A stretch of 64,000 nucleotides of DNA from Fibrivirga algicola (GCF_011742925.1 NZ_WAEL01000014.1:17134-81133), one strand, 5' to 3'; shown: positions 8,807-17,627, counted from the stretch's first letter. A program made the numbers and translations. Notes: a model not told the origin generated them from the sequence alone.

Positions 8807-10009
8807 TTAAAGGTGTGGTGAAGAAACGGAAAGCAGGGAATCGGGTAAAGTAATGAGTTCGGCGGCCAGGTTGATCCGGTACCGTTCGCCGGGTTCGCCT
8901 TCAATCAGGTACGATTTTGCCATGGTGGCATCCAGTATGTCGCGGAAGGCTTTGTTAGCCCTCGACAGATTCTGGTTTCGGGCGCTCGGGTCTAGCGGGT
9001 CGACAAACCGGCTGATCCGCTCGGCTATATTGGGGGTTCTATCGGTCCCCGTCAGGCGGCAATACAGGTAAGTCAGCTCCTCGCGGTGGTCGCTCAGTTC
9101 CTTAAGCCGAACGCCTTCGGGATGTCGTAAATAGAACAGATACAGCACCTTAGCCAGTGCCGGCATTTTAACTTCCAGGTGACCAAACTGGCTTAAGGTG
9201 ATGTTCAGATAGGGCGTAACCACCAGCGGACTGAGCGACACCGCACGCCGGAAACCCTGCTGAAAAAGCATCTGTTCGCGTAATCCGTTGAAGGCAGACA
9301 GGCCATCGAGAATCAGTTTTTCGGGGGCACCGGCGGCAATCAGTCGTTGCCAACAGGGCTGACAAATATCGCCGGTACGCAGTTTCAGCGCGATGTCGCC
9401 CTTTTTCTCGCAGAAATCGTTCATGCAACCAATGGGCTGTTGGTGCCAGTACGGATGCTCATCGTTCGACGGCAGGTTCATGCCCATCCGCAGGATGTTA
9501 GCCCATATCTGGTAGGCAACCGGATACTTGTGGTGGCAGGGCATAAACAACTCCCAGTCGGCCGTATGCACGAAGGCATTGCGCTGCCCGTCCGTCGCTG
9601 AGAACCAGTTCAGTGAGTTAGGGCGGCAAGTAAGTAGAATGACTACGTCGCCCTTGGGCAGTTGCCGCTCCTGCCGGAAACGATCGCAGACCTCGAACAA
9701 CTCACGCCACGACAGTGGAAATCCCCGATCGGGCAGGTACGTAACTTTTTCCATCAGCTCGTACTCGAACCGGCTTCGGTCTACACGCCGGTGCAGAAAG
9801 GGGAACTCATCGGGATCGGTTTCCCGCTCAAAGGCCTGAAACGTAATGTCTGTTGCACTGAACGACTGAAGCAGCGACAGAACAGCGAAGAAATCGTTAG
9901 GATTGTAATCGGGAGTGCGAAGAAGATGAACGGTCATAAGGGGCGAAGCGGGCCTGTAAGATACAACCAGTACTTTTTTGCCTAGCTGGTAGCGTACCAG
10001 GTTAGCCAA
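8807..10009 (-). CDS. Uncharacterised protein with zinc-type cysteines and winged-helix-like C-terminus
   Basis: A 400-residue protein without a signal peptide. Around residues 195-225 it has Cys pairs (GCMNDFCEKK and DICQPCWQRL) of a kind that binds zinc. The C-terminal 120 residues (KVLYLFYLRHPEGVRLKEL onward) look like a winged-helix DNA-binding domain. I cannot name the family. The first Met is at 10009; a second at 9937 (MTVHLLRTPDYN) may be the true start, since the first 24 residues look less conserved in character. It lies between the von Willebrand A gene and the 152-residue gene, with short gaps, suggesting one operon. Confidence 0.7.
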   Translation of the reverse strand: MANLVRYQLGKKVLVVSYRPASPLMTVHLLRTPDYNPNDFFAVLSLLQSFSATDITFQAFERETDPDEFPFLHRRVDRSRFEYELMEKVTYLPDRGFPLSWRELFEVCDRFRQERQLPKGDVVILLTCRPNSLNWFSATDGQRNAFVHTADWELFMPCHHKYPVAYQIWANILRMGMNLPSNDEHPYWHQQPIGCMNDFCEKKGDIALKLRTGDICQPCWQRLIAAGAPEKLILDGLSAFNGLREQMLFQQGFRRAVSLSPLVVTPYLNITLSQFGHLEVKMPALAKVLYLFYLRHPEGVRLKELSDHREELTYLYCRLTGTDRTPNIAERISRFVDPLDPSARNQNLSRANKAFRDILDATMAKSYLIEGEPGERYRINLAAELITLPDSLLSVSSPHL

Positions 10010-10044
10010 TCTGTTTCGTAAACGGTCGTAACTGGGCCACGCTG

Positions 10045-10683
10045 TTACGGTTGCTGATAGTACCCCTCTTCAGCCTCCTGACTAGACAGGCCCCGGCTGC
10101 GTTTTTCGTAGTAGGCCATCCGACCCTTGCGCTCGGCGTCGAATACCGATTTCATCCCCTGCTCATCGGCCTCGAAGCGAACGGCCGACTGAATGGACAA
10201 CGACGCGGCCACCCGGTCTACATCATGGTTGGCTCCCATGTAGGTAAACGACCAGTTGTGCTGCTTTAGGCGGGTGATCATAGCCCGCACCTGCTGGGTA
10301 GAGAACTCACGGGAAGCATTCTCTTCACCATCCGTCAGTATGCTGACTAGCACCGTGTAGTCGCGTTCGCGTTCGGTGAGCCACTGCAGGCGCAGCAGGC
10401 TTTGCCCCAGGGCATCGTTCAGCGGTGTGGTGGCGGCGGGTTTGTAACGCGTAGCGTCGAGCGGCGCCAGTTTATCGACCGGCTGATTGGCCAGCAGTGT
10501 TTTGATTCCCAAGCCGTTGAAGGTAACGAGGGTAATGGTGTGTTCCTGCTCGGTAAACTGGGTCTGGGCACCCTGCACCGTTTGCACCAGTTCGTTGAAA
10601 CCAGTGAGTGTGGCGGCTTTTAGGCCTTCCATTGACCCGCTTTCGTCCAGAATAATCAGATTGAAAACTTTGTGCTTGTGCAT
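10045..10683 (-). CDS. von Willebrand factor A domain protein
   Basis: A 212-residue cytosolic protein that is almost entirely one VWA domain. The metal-ion-dependent adhesion site is visible: LDESGSM near residue 15 (DxSxS), a conserved Thr in ATTPLNDAL, and the later Asp in LTDGEENASRE. The Met at 10683 is chosen because it has a good ribosome binding site (AAAGGAG) and starts directly before the first strand; the open frame runs 27 codons further up. Known VWA proteins of this size assist metal chelatases, AAA ATPases or stress systems by metal-dependent binding. No MoxR-type ATPase is next to it; its neighbours are a HAD hydrolase and the zinc-motif protein. Confidence 0.85.
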   Translation of the reverse strand: MHKHKVFNLIILDESGSMEGLKAATLTGFNELVQTVQGAQTQFTEQEHTITLVTFNGLGIKTLLANQPVDKLAPLDATRYKPAATTPLNDALGQSLLRLQWLTERERDYTVLVSILTDGEENASREFSTQQVRAMITRLKQHNWSFTYMGANHDVDRVAASLSIQSAVRFEADEQGMKSVFDAERKGRMAYYEKRSRGLSSQEAEEGYYQQP

Positions 10684-10764
10684 GCTCCTTTTGCGGTTGA
10701 GTAAGGCCACAAAACTAGCCTGGCCCCACCCCAGCAACAACGAACCTGCAACCTTGCAGCGCAA

Positions 10765-11499
10765 TCAGAGTTGGTCGAGCAAGGCGCAAATATCAACCGC
10801 TTTGCGACCGGGGTACGTTGTTTTACCAGTAGCCGTGACCAGCAACGTACCCATTCCCAGGGCTTCGGCCGTGGCCATGTCACGCTCGGGGCTGTCGCCT
10901 ACGAAAAGCACCCGGTGCGTCGGCGTATCAAACTGGTCGAGTGCTTTCTGGAACAGCTTCGGCGAGGGCTTGATCAGGCTGTGATCGGAAGAGAAAACCA
11001 GCGTGTCGAAGAGATGATGAATATGACAGCGCCGGAACGCCCGCACGAAGAGAGCTTTTTCAGACCATAAGTTACTGACCAACCCCAGTCGGTGCGTTTT
11101 AGCCAGTTGCTGCAACGCCTGGCAATGGCCGTCAGGTACGTGCCCGAGTTCATGGTGCGCAAAAACATTGTGCAGGCGGGCGGCGTCGGTTTGCGGTAAA
11201 CCCAATGCATCGAGCGTTTCAATCAGGTACGTACTGGCTGGGCGGAAGTTTTCGTGGTAGGCCGGGTCGGCGTAGTGTTCGCTCATGGTTTCGTACACCT
11301 GATGAATCACCCACTGTACTTCCCGATCGGAATGGTATTTACCGCCCAGCCTGCGGTACGTTTGGGCGTAGTCCTGCTCCTCAGAGAAGCGGTTACCACC
11401 AAACATCAGGGTGTCCATCAAGTCGAGCAGGATCACGTCGTACTGATCGACGAAGCGCTTGGAAGAAGTCATATTATCCCTAACCCAAAACCGGCTCAT
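10765..11499 (-). CDS. HAD-superfamily hydrolase with atypical motif I
   Basis: A 244-residue cytosolic protein with HAD motifs II (LGLVSNLWS), III (Lys in LIKPSPKLF) and IV (LFVGDSPERDMATA). Motif I reads ILLDLMDTLMF: the nucleophile Asp is present, but the second Asp (normally DxD) is replaced by Met. Phosphatases need that second Asp as acid/base, whereas haloacid dehalogenases and some others lack it, so this may not be a simple phosphatase. The start could also be the Met at 11472. It is the first gene of the leftward run; the VWA gene follows 81 bases after its stop. Confidence 0.8.
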   Translation of the reverse strand: MSRFWVRDNMTSSKRFVDQYDVILLDLMDTLMFGGNRFSEEQDYAQTYRRLGGKYHSDREVQWVIHQVYETMSEHYADPAYHENFRPASTYLIETLDALGLPQTDAARLHNVFAHHELGHVPDGHCQALQQLAKTHRLGLVSNLWSEKALFVRAFRRCHIHHLFDTLVFSSDHSLIKPSPKLFQKALDQFDTPTHRVLFVGDSPERDMATAEALGMGTLLVTATGKTTYPGRKAVDICALLDQL

Positions 11500-11793
11500 A
11501 GGTTACCAACTGCTCAATTATCAGCTACAGTGGTTCAGGGCAACATAGATCCATTTACTCATATTTAATTTTTTTTCAGGGTTCAAAACGCCCACTCATT
11601 TAGCCATATTTCCTAGAAAACAACCAGTTATAACGTCACCAGCCACTAGTCTGGTACAACGTTCACGTTTTTTTACTTGACACCCTTAACAAAATCAAAG
11701 TAAATTGGTCTGATAATTGAGGGGCGGCTCATGGGCCTTGCATCTTTTATGCTTGCTTTTTACTAACCCACTCCGCTTCGGCACTATTAACGT
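11500..11793. other. Divergent intergenic region upstream of rpoN
   Basis: About 290 bases between the HAD gene (leftward) and rpoN (rightward). It is richer in A and T than the coding regions and should hold both promoters. I see TATGCTTG at 11748-11755 as a weak -7 candidate for rpoN, but no TTTG at a good distance. No gene, tRNA or strong hairpin was found. Confidence 0.4.
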
Positions 11794-13251
11794 ATGCAGA
11801 AACTTAGCCTTAGCCAGTCATTACAGCAGAAGCTGTCACCGCAGCAGATACAGTTTATCAAGCTGTTGCAGATACCGACAGCCGAACTGGAAACTCGAAT
11901 CGAAGAAGAGCTAGAGATCAATCCGGCCCTGGAAGAGGGTATGGACGAGGAGTACGACACCAAAGATGAGTTCGACGAGAGCGGAGAGTACGACGATAAA
12001 GACGACTATTCCGACAGAAGCGACGATTTGGACATCGATGGGTATCTGGCCAACGATGAGTTTGCTGGTTACAAAATGCAGGGCGACGGCTCCTACAACG
12101 AGGAAGACCGCGAGATGCCTATCGCCACTATGTCGAGCCTGATGGATTCGATGACCCAGCAGTTTGGTTATCTGCGCCTGTCCGACGACCAGAAAGCCAT
12201 TGGTCTCCAGTTGCTGGGCAGCATCGAAAACGATGGCTACATCCGGCGGTCACTGCAGGCCATTGTGAATGACATGGCCTTTTCGCAGAATATCTTCGTC
12301 GATGCGGAAGAAGTGGAAGAGGTGCTACACATGATTCAGACATTCGACCCGCCGGGCATTGCCGCCCGCGATTTGCAGGAATGTCTGCTGCTCCAGCTAC
12401 GCCGCAAAGATTCGTCGGACCCCTACGTTCAATTGGCGATCCGGATCATTCAGGAGTTTTTTGAAGAATTCTCGAAGAAGCATTACGACAAAATTCAGCG
12501 GCGGCTCAACGTAAACGACGAAGCGCTGAAACGGGTGGTTGATATCATCATCAAGTTAAACCCTAAACCAGGTTCGGTTGAGGGCGATGATAGTACCGTG
12601 CAATACCTGATGCCTGATTTCCTGCTGACCAACAACGGCGGAAAACTCGAACTGACTCTGAACTCGCGCAACGCCCCCGAACTGAAGATCAGCCGATCGT
12701 TTGCCGATATGCTCGACACGTACGACAAGAGCAACAAGACCAATAAGAACCTGAAAGAAACCGTCAGTTTCGTAAAACAGAAACTCGACGCGGCCAAGTG
12801 GTTTATCGACGCCATTAAACAGCGCCAGCAGACCCTGCTAAAAACAATGAACGCCATCGTGCGCTACCAGTACGATTTCTTCCTGACCGGCGATGAGAAC
12901 AAGCTGCGGCCCATGATCCTGAAAGACATCGCCCAGATGATCGACATGGACGTATCAACGATCTCGCGGGTCGCCAACAGCAAGGCCGTACAAACCGAAT
13001 TTGGGATCTATCCGCTGAAATATTTCTTCTCGGAAGGGATTGCCACCGATTCGGGTGAGGATGTCAGCAGCCGCGAGGTGAAGAATATTCTCAAAGACAT
13101 GATCGACACGGAGCCGAAGGTGAATCCGCTTTCTGACGATAAGCTGGAGAAAATGCTGAATGATAAAGGCTACAACATTGCCCGCCGCACGGTTGCCAAA
13201 TACCGCGAGCAATTGAATATTCCGGTGGCCCGGCTACGGAAACAGCTTTAA
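11794..13251 (+). CDS. rpoN: RNA polymerase sigma-54 factor
   Basis: A 485-residue sigma-54. Region I, which binds activators, is the N-terminal Gln/Leu-rich stretch (LSQSLQQKLSPQQIQF, then LLQIPTAELETRIEEEL). Region II (residues about 45-100) is very acidic. The core-binding and HTH regions follow, and the C-terminal RpoN box ARRTVAKYRE (residues 463-472) that contacts the -24 element is intact. Known role: transcription that depends on AAA+ enhancer-binding proteins; none is encoded in this window. Length is normal. A long palindromic repeat starts four bases after its stop codon and may end the transcript. Confidence 0.97.
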   Translation: MQKLSLSQSLQQKLSPQQIQFIKLLQIPTAELETRIEEELEINPALEEGMDEEYDTKDEFDESGEYDDKDDYSDRSDDLDIDGYLANDEFAGYKMQGDGSYNEEDREMPIATMSSLMDSMTQQFGYLRLSDDQKAIGLQLLGSIENDGYIRRSLQAIVNDMAFSQNIFVDAEEVEEVLHMIQTFDPPGIAARDLQECLLLQLRRKDSSDPYVQLAIRIIQEFFEEFSKKHYDKIQRRLNVNDEALKRVVDIIIKLNPKPGSVEGDDSTVQYLMPDFLLTNNGGKLELTLNSRNAPELKISRSFADMLDTYDKSNKTNKNLKETVSFVKQKLDAAKWFIDAIKQRQQTLLKTMNAIVRYQYDFFLTGDENKLRPMILKDIAQMIDMDVSTISRVANSKAVQTEFGIYPLKYFFSEGIATDSGEDVSSREVKNILKDMIDTEPKVNPLSDDKLEKMLNDKGYNIARRTVAKYREQLNIPVARLRKQL

Positions 13252-13254
13252 CCA

Positions 13255-13350
13255 GTTTGACGTTTAATGTGTATGGTTTGACGTTGCCCCGACTATAGGC
13301 AACTGCTTTGCAGGCAGCAAACGTCAAACTCTACACATCAAACGTCAAAC
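13255..13350. repeat. Long inverted repeat, GTTTGACGTT family, copy 1
   Basis: Left arm 13255-13285 and right arm 13320-13350, 31 bases each, 28 of them complementary. Each arm itself contains the word GTTTGACGTT twice (or its complement). The loop of 34 bases contains a smaller GC-rich hairpin. It follows the rpoN stop by three bases and runs up to, or into, the next gene. Related elements with the same core lie at 16568-16623 and 55930-56013. It could act as a terminator or be a mobile palindromic repeat. Confidence 0.8.
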
Positions 13351-13994
13351 GCCCCTTGCACCCCCGTCTCGCCTACATCCTGTCAGTTGTTTTCCACCCG
13401 TTACTGATGCCCACGTGGCTTTTTGGCTTATTACTTTATGTAGCGCCGGTCCGTCTAAATGTCGATACGTACTCGCCGGATGTGCGGCTCAGCCTGCTGA
13501 TTCTTGTCTTTGTAGGCACTTTTGCCATTCCCAGTCTGCTGATCCTATACCTTTTTCGCACGGGACTCCTGACCGACTTGACTATGCCAGAACGCGCCGA
13601 TCGGCGGTTCCCCTACCTCATCTCAGGTATCGTTTATTCGGTAGTCACCTACCTATTCGCGTTCCGAATGAGTCTTTTTTCAGAGACATCGCCGGGTGTA
13701 GCCGTTATTTTGGGTAGTATCACGCTCTCTATTCTCCTGGTGGGGATCATCAATACGGTCTGGAAAATCAGCGCTCACACTGTGGGTATTGGCGGTGTAC
13801 TGGGGACTATTATGCTGATGCTGATAAAATACGGCGATACCGACCTTTTTCTCCCTTTTGTAGGGCTGATTGCCCTGAGCGGGCTGGTCGCTTCGGCCAG
13901 GCTGCAGCTTAACGCCCACACGGTTGGCCAGGTAGGTGCAGGCCTGGGTTTAGGTGTGCTGGTAAGTGGCCTCGCCGTTTTCTGGCTGGTTTAG
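13308..13994 (+). CDS. Polytopic membrane protein, PAP2-like
   Basis: A membrane protein of up to 228 residues with six hydrophobic helices. The pair KISAHTVGIGG and LQLNAHTVGQVGAG suggests a distant relative of PAP2-type phosphatases, but the full PAP2 signature is not clear, so function is open. No ATG precedes the first helix: the open frame begins with TTG at 13308 inside the loop of the long palindrome, which makes residues 4-15 a translation of the repeat. A second TTG at 13356, just past the repeat and giving MHPRLAYILSV, is at least as likely to be the true start. It is probably read through from, or coupled to, rpoN. Confidence 0.7.
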   Translation: MQAANVKLYTSNVKRPLHPRLAYILSVVFHPLLMPTWLFGLLLYVAPVRLNVDTYSPDVRLSLLILVFVGTFAIPSLLILYLFRTGLLTDLTMPERADRRFPYLISGIVYSVVTYLFAFRMSLFSETSPGVAVILGSITLSILLVGIINTVWKISAHTVGIGGVLGTIMLMLIKYGDTDLFLPFVGLIALSGLVASARLQLNAHTVGQVGAGLGLGVLVSGLAVFWLV

Positions 13995-14007
13995 GTAAGT
14001 TTGTGGT

Positions 14008-15255
14008 ATGCGTACGCTACCGCCCTATCTTGATCTTTTTGGCCTCATTATTTTGCTCGGGGTGGCCCAAGGGCTCTTTCTGGGGCTGTTTTTTCTAACG
14101 GGTAATCGCGCCAAAGACCGCGCCAATCACTACCTGGGCTGGCTGATGCTCGGAATCGCTGCCATTATCGGCGAAATCGTTTTCTGCTATAGCAATTACA
14201 TGTTTCGGACCCTGGCCTGGGTCGACTTTTCTGAGCCGGCGAACTTTGCGATGGGTCCGCTCTTTTTTCTGTACGTGGCGACCCGTATCCGCAGCAAGCC
14301 ACCTCGCTACTGGTCCCTACACCTGCTACCCACACTGCTTTGGGGGCTGTATTCGGTTTCGTGGCTCTACCAGCCTATCGAGCTTAAGTACAATAACTAC
14401 ATCGAGGCCTGGCATCCCGAGTTACCGCTGGTAAGCGAACCGTCCACCTACCTACCGGAAGACTTTTTTTGTGTTCGTGACTACATCAACGAGCTAACGT
14501 TACTGAGCTGTCTGGTTTACGTGGTGCTGGCTTTTCTGGTCATTCGGCGGGCGTTTCGACGGGCAGGGCGATCGGTCTGGAGTTCGGAACCCGTTATGCT
14601 GGTACACCTGCGAAACCTGACGGGGCTATTCGCGCTCATGCCCTTACTGATTGTCGTAGTTAAACCGCAGTTTTACGAAGACCTGGGCGACTACCTGCTG
14701 GCCTGTTACCTCACGGCAGTGATCTACGTCACCAGTTTTCTGGTCATGAGCGGCTCCGACTTTTTCCGGCTGAGCGTACCTTCCCTCACCGACGACCAGC
14801 CCAACAACGTACCTGAGCAACCGCAACCAATAGTAGATTTTCCCGGTTCGCTGGTCGACGAGCCGCGACGGAAATACGAGAAATCGTCGCTATCCGACGA
14901 AGTGGAGGAAGCTATACTCCGGAAGTTGGACCAGTTGCTGCGTACCGAAAAACCCTACCTCCAAACCGACATGTCGCTGCCGAAGTTAGCGGCACGGCTC
15001 GGTACCAGTCCGCATCACTTATCGCAACTGCTCAACGACCGGCTGGGACAACGCTTTTTTGACTGGCTGGCCACGTATCGGGTGGCTGAAGCCCAACAAC
15101 TCCTGCGCGACCCCGCCACGGCCTACCTGAAAATCGATGAGATTGCCGAACGCGTTGGTTACAATTCACCGTCGGCGTTTCATACCGCCTTCAAACGGAT
15201 CACGAACCAGACGCCCGCTCAGTTTCGCGATGCGGCCCCAACCACCGGCAACTAA
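14008..15255 (+). CDS. Membrane-anchored AraC-family transcriptional regulator
   Basis: A 415-residue protein. The N-terminal half has about seven hydrophobic segments (starting LFGLIILLGVAQGLFLGLFF), and the C-terminal 110 residues form an AraC-type DNA-binding domain with two helix-turn-helix motifs (LPKLAARLGTSPHHLSQLL and IDEIAERVGYNSPSAFHTAFK). This build, a sensor in the inner membrane joined directly to an AraC domain, is common in Bacteroidota. The start lies 13 bases after the preceding stop. The acyltransferase gene follows on the same strand 122 bases later and is a natural target, though this is inferred only from position. Confidence 0.92.
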   Translation: MRTLPPYLDLFGLIILLGVAQGLFLGLFFLTGNRAKDRANHYLGWLMLGIAAIIGEIVFCYSNYMFRTLAWVDFSEPANFAMGPLFFLYVATRIRSKPPRYWSLHLLPTLLWGLYSVSWLYQPIELKYNNYIEAWHPELPLVSEPSTYLPEDFFCVRDYINELTLLSCLVYVVLAFLVIRRAFRRAGRSVWSSEPVMLVHLRNLTGLFALMPLLIVVVKPQFYEDLGDYLLACYLTAVIYVTSFLVMSGSDFFRLSVPSLTDDQPNNVPEQPQPIVDFPGSLVDEPRRKYEKSSLSDEVEEAILRKLDQLLRTEKPYLQTDMSLPKLAARLGTSPHHLSQLLNDRLGQRFFDWLATYRVAEAQQLLRDPATAYLKIDEIAERVGYNSPSAFHTAFKRITNQTPAQFRDAAPTTGN

Positions 15256-15377
15256 GACCCCTTGGCCCTGCCCGAAAAACTTCGTCCCGGTCGGCACGAA
15301 CTTCGCGACGATGGGCAGATAGGCCGTAAAATGGGCAGAAGCAGCACTTTCGGGGCATCAAATCACCGCAATCCGCT

Positions 15378-16574
15378 ATGCAAACGGTCACCATCCCCGA
15401 TTCTGCCCCGTCTACTCCCCTACCCACGGTCGGTCGCCGACACGACCTCGACTGGCTGCGAATTATCGCCATCCTGACGCTTTTCTTCTACCATACCGGC
15501 ATGATCTATGTGTCGTGGGGGTGGCATATAAAAAGTGCTGAACATAGCCTGCCCATGGAGGTTGTGATGCGCTGGCTACATAGCTGGCGGATGCCGCTTC
15601 TCTTTTTCATTTCCGGCGCAGGTACGTTCTTCGCCTTACAAAAACGAAGCTACGGAGCCTATGCCCGCGAGCGGGTACGTCGGCTGTTCATTCCGCTAGT
15701 GTTCGGCATGTTTGTGATCGTACCGCCGCAGATTTACATCGAATGGCTGTTTCGGAAACGATTCGCTGGTAGCTACCTTGATTTTTACCCGGAAGTGTTC
15801 CATTTCCAGCCCTATCAGGATGGCGGCACAGGCGGCGCATTTAGCTGGCATCACCTGTGGTTTGTTGCCTACCTGTTTCTGTATTCGCTGCTGAGCATCC
15901 CCGCCTTTCGCTGGCTGAAAAGCCCCGGGGGGCAACGCTTTACCGATCGGCTGGGTACGTTGCTCACCCGGCCGGGCGGTGCCTTGTGGCTGGTTGTCCC
16001 TCTGTTGCTGAATGATCTGCTACTGGGCGGCTTTTTCCCCGACGAAACCCACGCGCTAATCAATGACTGGCGTTATTTCATGGAGAACCTGCTGCTATTC
16101 TGGGGTGGATATCTGCTCATCAGCCGCCGCGCTTACTGGCAGCTAATCGCCGATCAACGCCGGTATTTTCTGACCGCTACGCTCATCTGCACGGGCTTTT
16201 TCTACGGCGTACGCGCGCTGTTTGCCAACGATATACTCGCCTATACGGCAGTGACCCGCACCCTCTACAGCTTCAATAACCTCGGCCTGACCTGGTTTTC
16301 GGTGTTGATAACCATCGGTTACGGCTACAGGTACCTGAACCGACCTCACCGCTGGCTCCCGCAACTGAATGCAGCCGTATACCCGTTCTACATCCTGCAC
16401 CAGACGGTTATCGTGCTAATCGGCTACTATGTACTCACCCGTACGCCGCTGGGTATTTACAGTGGCTTTCTGAGCATCAGCTTGGCCACACTGGCTGTTT
16501 GCACACTAACGTACCTGCTGCTCATTCGCCCTTTCCGCCTCACACGCCTGGTCTTCGGGGTGAATTTGGTTTGA
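15378..16574 (+). CDS. Acyltransferase 3 family membrane protein
   Basis: A 398-residue inner-membrane protein with about ten helices. Near its N-terminus it has DLDWLRIIAILTLFFYHTGM, the family signature in which the His and Arg are thought to take part in acyl transfer, followed by SWRMPLLFFISG. Known relatives O-acetylate or succinylate sugars in exopolysaccharide, glucans or antibiotics; OpgC-like proteins are the closest in style. The substrate is not shown. It lies downstream of the AraC regulator. Its TGA stop (16572-16574) is inside the left arm of a long inverted repeat. Confidence 0.9.
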   Translation: MQTVTIPDSAPSTPLPTVGRRHDLDWLRIIAILTLFFYHTGMIYVSWGWHIKSAEHSLPMEVVMRWLHSWRMPLLFFISGAGTFFALQKRSYGAYARERVRRLFIPLVFGMFVIVPPQIYIEWLFRKRFAGSYLDFYPEVFHFQPYQDGGTGGAFSWHHLWFVAYLFLYSLLSIPAFRWLKSPGGQRFTDRLGTLLTRPGGALWLVVPLLLNDLLLGGFFPDETHALINDWRYFMENLLLFWGGYLLISRRAYWQLIADQRRYFLTATLICTGFFYGVRALFANDILAYTAVTRTLYSFNNLGLTWFSVLITIGYGYRYLNRPHRWLPQLNAAVYPFYILHQTVIVLIGYYVLTRTPLGIYSGFLSISLATLAVCTLTYLLLIRPFRLTRLVFGVNLV

Positions 16575-16623
16575 CGTTGCTCCGCTGATCTGTGGTCAGG
16601 CTCTGGCGGAGCAACGTCAAACC
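16568..16623. repeat. Inverted repeat, GTTTGACGTT family, copy 2
   Basis: Perfect 18-base arms at 16568-16585 and 16606-16623 (GGTTTGACGTTGCTCCGC and its complement), loop of 20 bases. To the right it is followed by further heptad-like pieces (TCAAACGACAAACC) that match copy 3 at 55930-56013. The left arm contains the stop codon of the acyltransferase gene. Confidence 0.75.
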
Positions 16624-16707
16624 TCAAACGACAAACCAAATCACTTCTGTTTCCCCATAAAAAGTAGTATGCTTGCCTACTAATTCAGCTCAAGACCAAG
16701 AAAAGCC

Positions 16708-17502
16708 GTGTTTGAAAACCTGCTCTATGCCGTCGACAATGGCGTTTGTCGCATCACCCTTAATCGCCCACAGGTTTATAACGCGCTGAGTCCCGGCCTG
16801 ATCCGCGACATTACGGCGGCCATTACGGCGGCGGGCAGCGACGAAACTGTGCGCGTGGTCGTGCTTACGGGAATGGGCGAGAAAGCCTTCTGCTCTGGAG
16901 CCGATTTAAAAGAGGGTTTCGCCAACGCCCAAACGGCGGGCGGTATGGCGCTGGGTGAGTCGCTGCGAACGGGCTATAACCCAATGATTCTGGCCATGCG
17001 TAGCCTGCCTAAGCCCATTATCGGGCGGGTAAACGGCGTAGCGGCAGGCGCGGGTTTTTCCCTGGCGCTGGCCTGCGATGTGATCGTTTGCAGCAACGAG
17101 GCTTATTTCAGTCAGATCTTCGTCAACATCGGCCTGATGCCCGATGCTGGGTCTACGTTTTTCCTGCCCCGGCTCATTGGTTCGCAAAAAGCCTTCGAGT
17201 TGTGCAGCACCGGACGGCGAGTGTATGGTCCCGAAGCCGCGGAGATGGGTCTAGTAAACCGATCGGTGCCGGTGGATGCACTAGACAGCGCAATCGACGA
17301 GTTAGTGGCCTATTATGCCGCTGCACCTACCCTGGCGATCGGTGCAATGAAAAAAGTTTTGAATCAATCGCTCTATTCTGACCTAGCTCATCAGCTCGAC
17401 CATGAAGCTGACAATCAGGACAATCTAGGCCATACAAACGACGTATCAGAAGGTATTGGCTCATTCCTGATGAAAAAATCGGCAAAATTTAAGGGCCGCT
17501 AA
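16708..17502 (+). CDS. Enoyl-CoA hydratase/isomerase family protein
   Basis: A 264-residue crotonase-fold enzyme with a GTG start at 16708. Seen: LNRPQVYNALS near the N-terminus, the oxyanion-hole Gly in FCSGADLKEG and in VNGVAAGAGFSLALACD, and the segment NIGLMPDAGSTFFLPRLIG, which is close to PaaG-type isomerases (2-(1,2-epoxyphenyl)acetyl-CoA isomerase) rather than classical FadB hydratases. It acts on acyl-CoA in the cytosol, in fatty-acid or aromatic-acid breakdown. No other beta-oxidation gene is next to it, so the pathway cannot be fixed from context. The -33 box of the tRNA promoter begins right at its stop codon. Confidence 0.9.
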   Translation: MFENLLYAVDNGVCRITLNRPQVYNALSPGLIRDITAAITAAGSDETVRVVVLTGMGEKAFCSGADLKEGFANAQTAGGMALGESLRTGYNPMILAMRSLPKPIIGRVNGVAAGAGFSLALACDVIVCSNEAYFSQIFVNIGLMPDAGSTFFLPRLIGSQKAFELCSTGRRVYGPEAAEMGLVNRSVPVDALDSAIDELVAYYAAAPTLAIGAMKKVLNQSLYSDLAHQLDHEADNQDNLGHTNDVSEGIGSFLMKKSAKFKGR

Positions 17503-17533
17503 TTTGACTCACATCTTTTTTGTACTACTTTTG
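17503..17533 (+). promoter_or_regulatory. Bacteroidota-type promoter of tRNA-Arg
   Basis: TTTG at 17503-17506, a 19-base spacer, then TACTTTTG at 17526-17533. This matches the Bacteroidota -33/-7 consensus (TTTG and TAnnTTTG). The tRNA starts 18 bases downstream. The -33 box directly abuts the stop codon of the preceding gene. Confidence 0.7.
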
Positions 17534-17551
17534 CAATCCCAACACGGGAAT

Positions 17552-17625
17552 GCTTTCGTAGCTCAACTGGATAGAGCACCTCACTACGGATGAGGAGGTT
17601 TGGGGTTCGAATCCCTACGAGAGCA
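17552..17625 (+). tRNA. tRNA-Arg (anticodon ACG)
   Basis: A complete cloverleaf of 74 bases. Acceptor arm GCTTTCG pairs with CGAGAGC (one G-U). The D-arm is GCTC/GAGC. The anticodon arm CCTCA/TGAGG is perfect, with loop CTACGGA giving ACG. The T-arm TGGGG/CCCTA encloses TTCGAAT. Discriminator base A. The CCA end is not encoded. The ACG anticodon is normally edited to ICG and reads CGU, CGC and CGA. Confidence 0.97.
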
Positions 17626-17627
17626 CA

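Noticed and set aside
13996..14003. TAAGTTTG as a promoter for the AraC-type gene
   Set aside because: It lies five bases before the start codon and has no -33 box, so it would give almost no leader.
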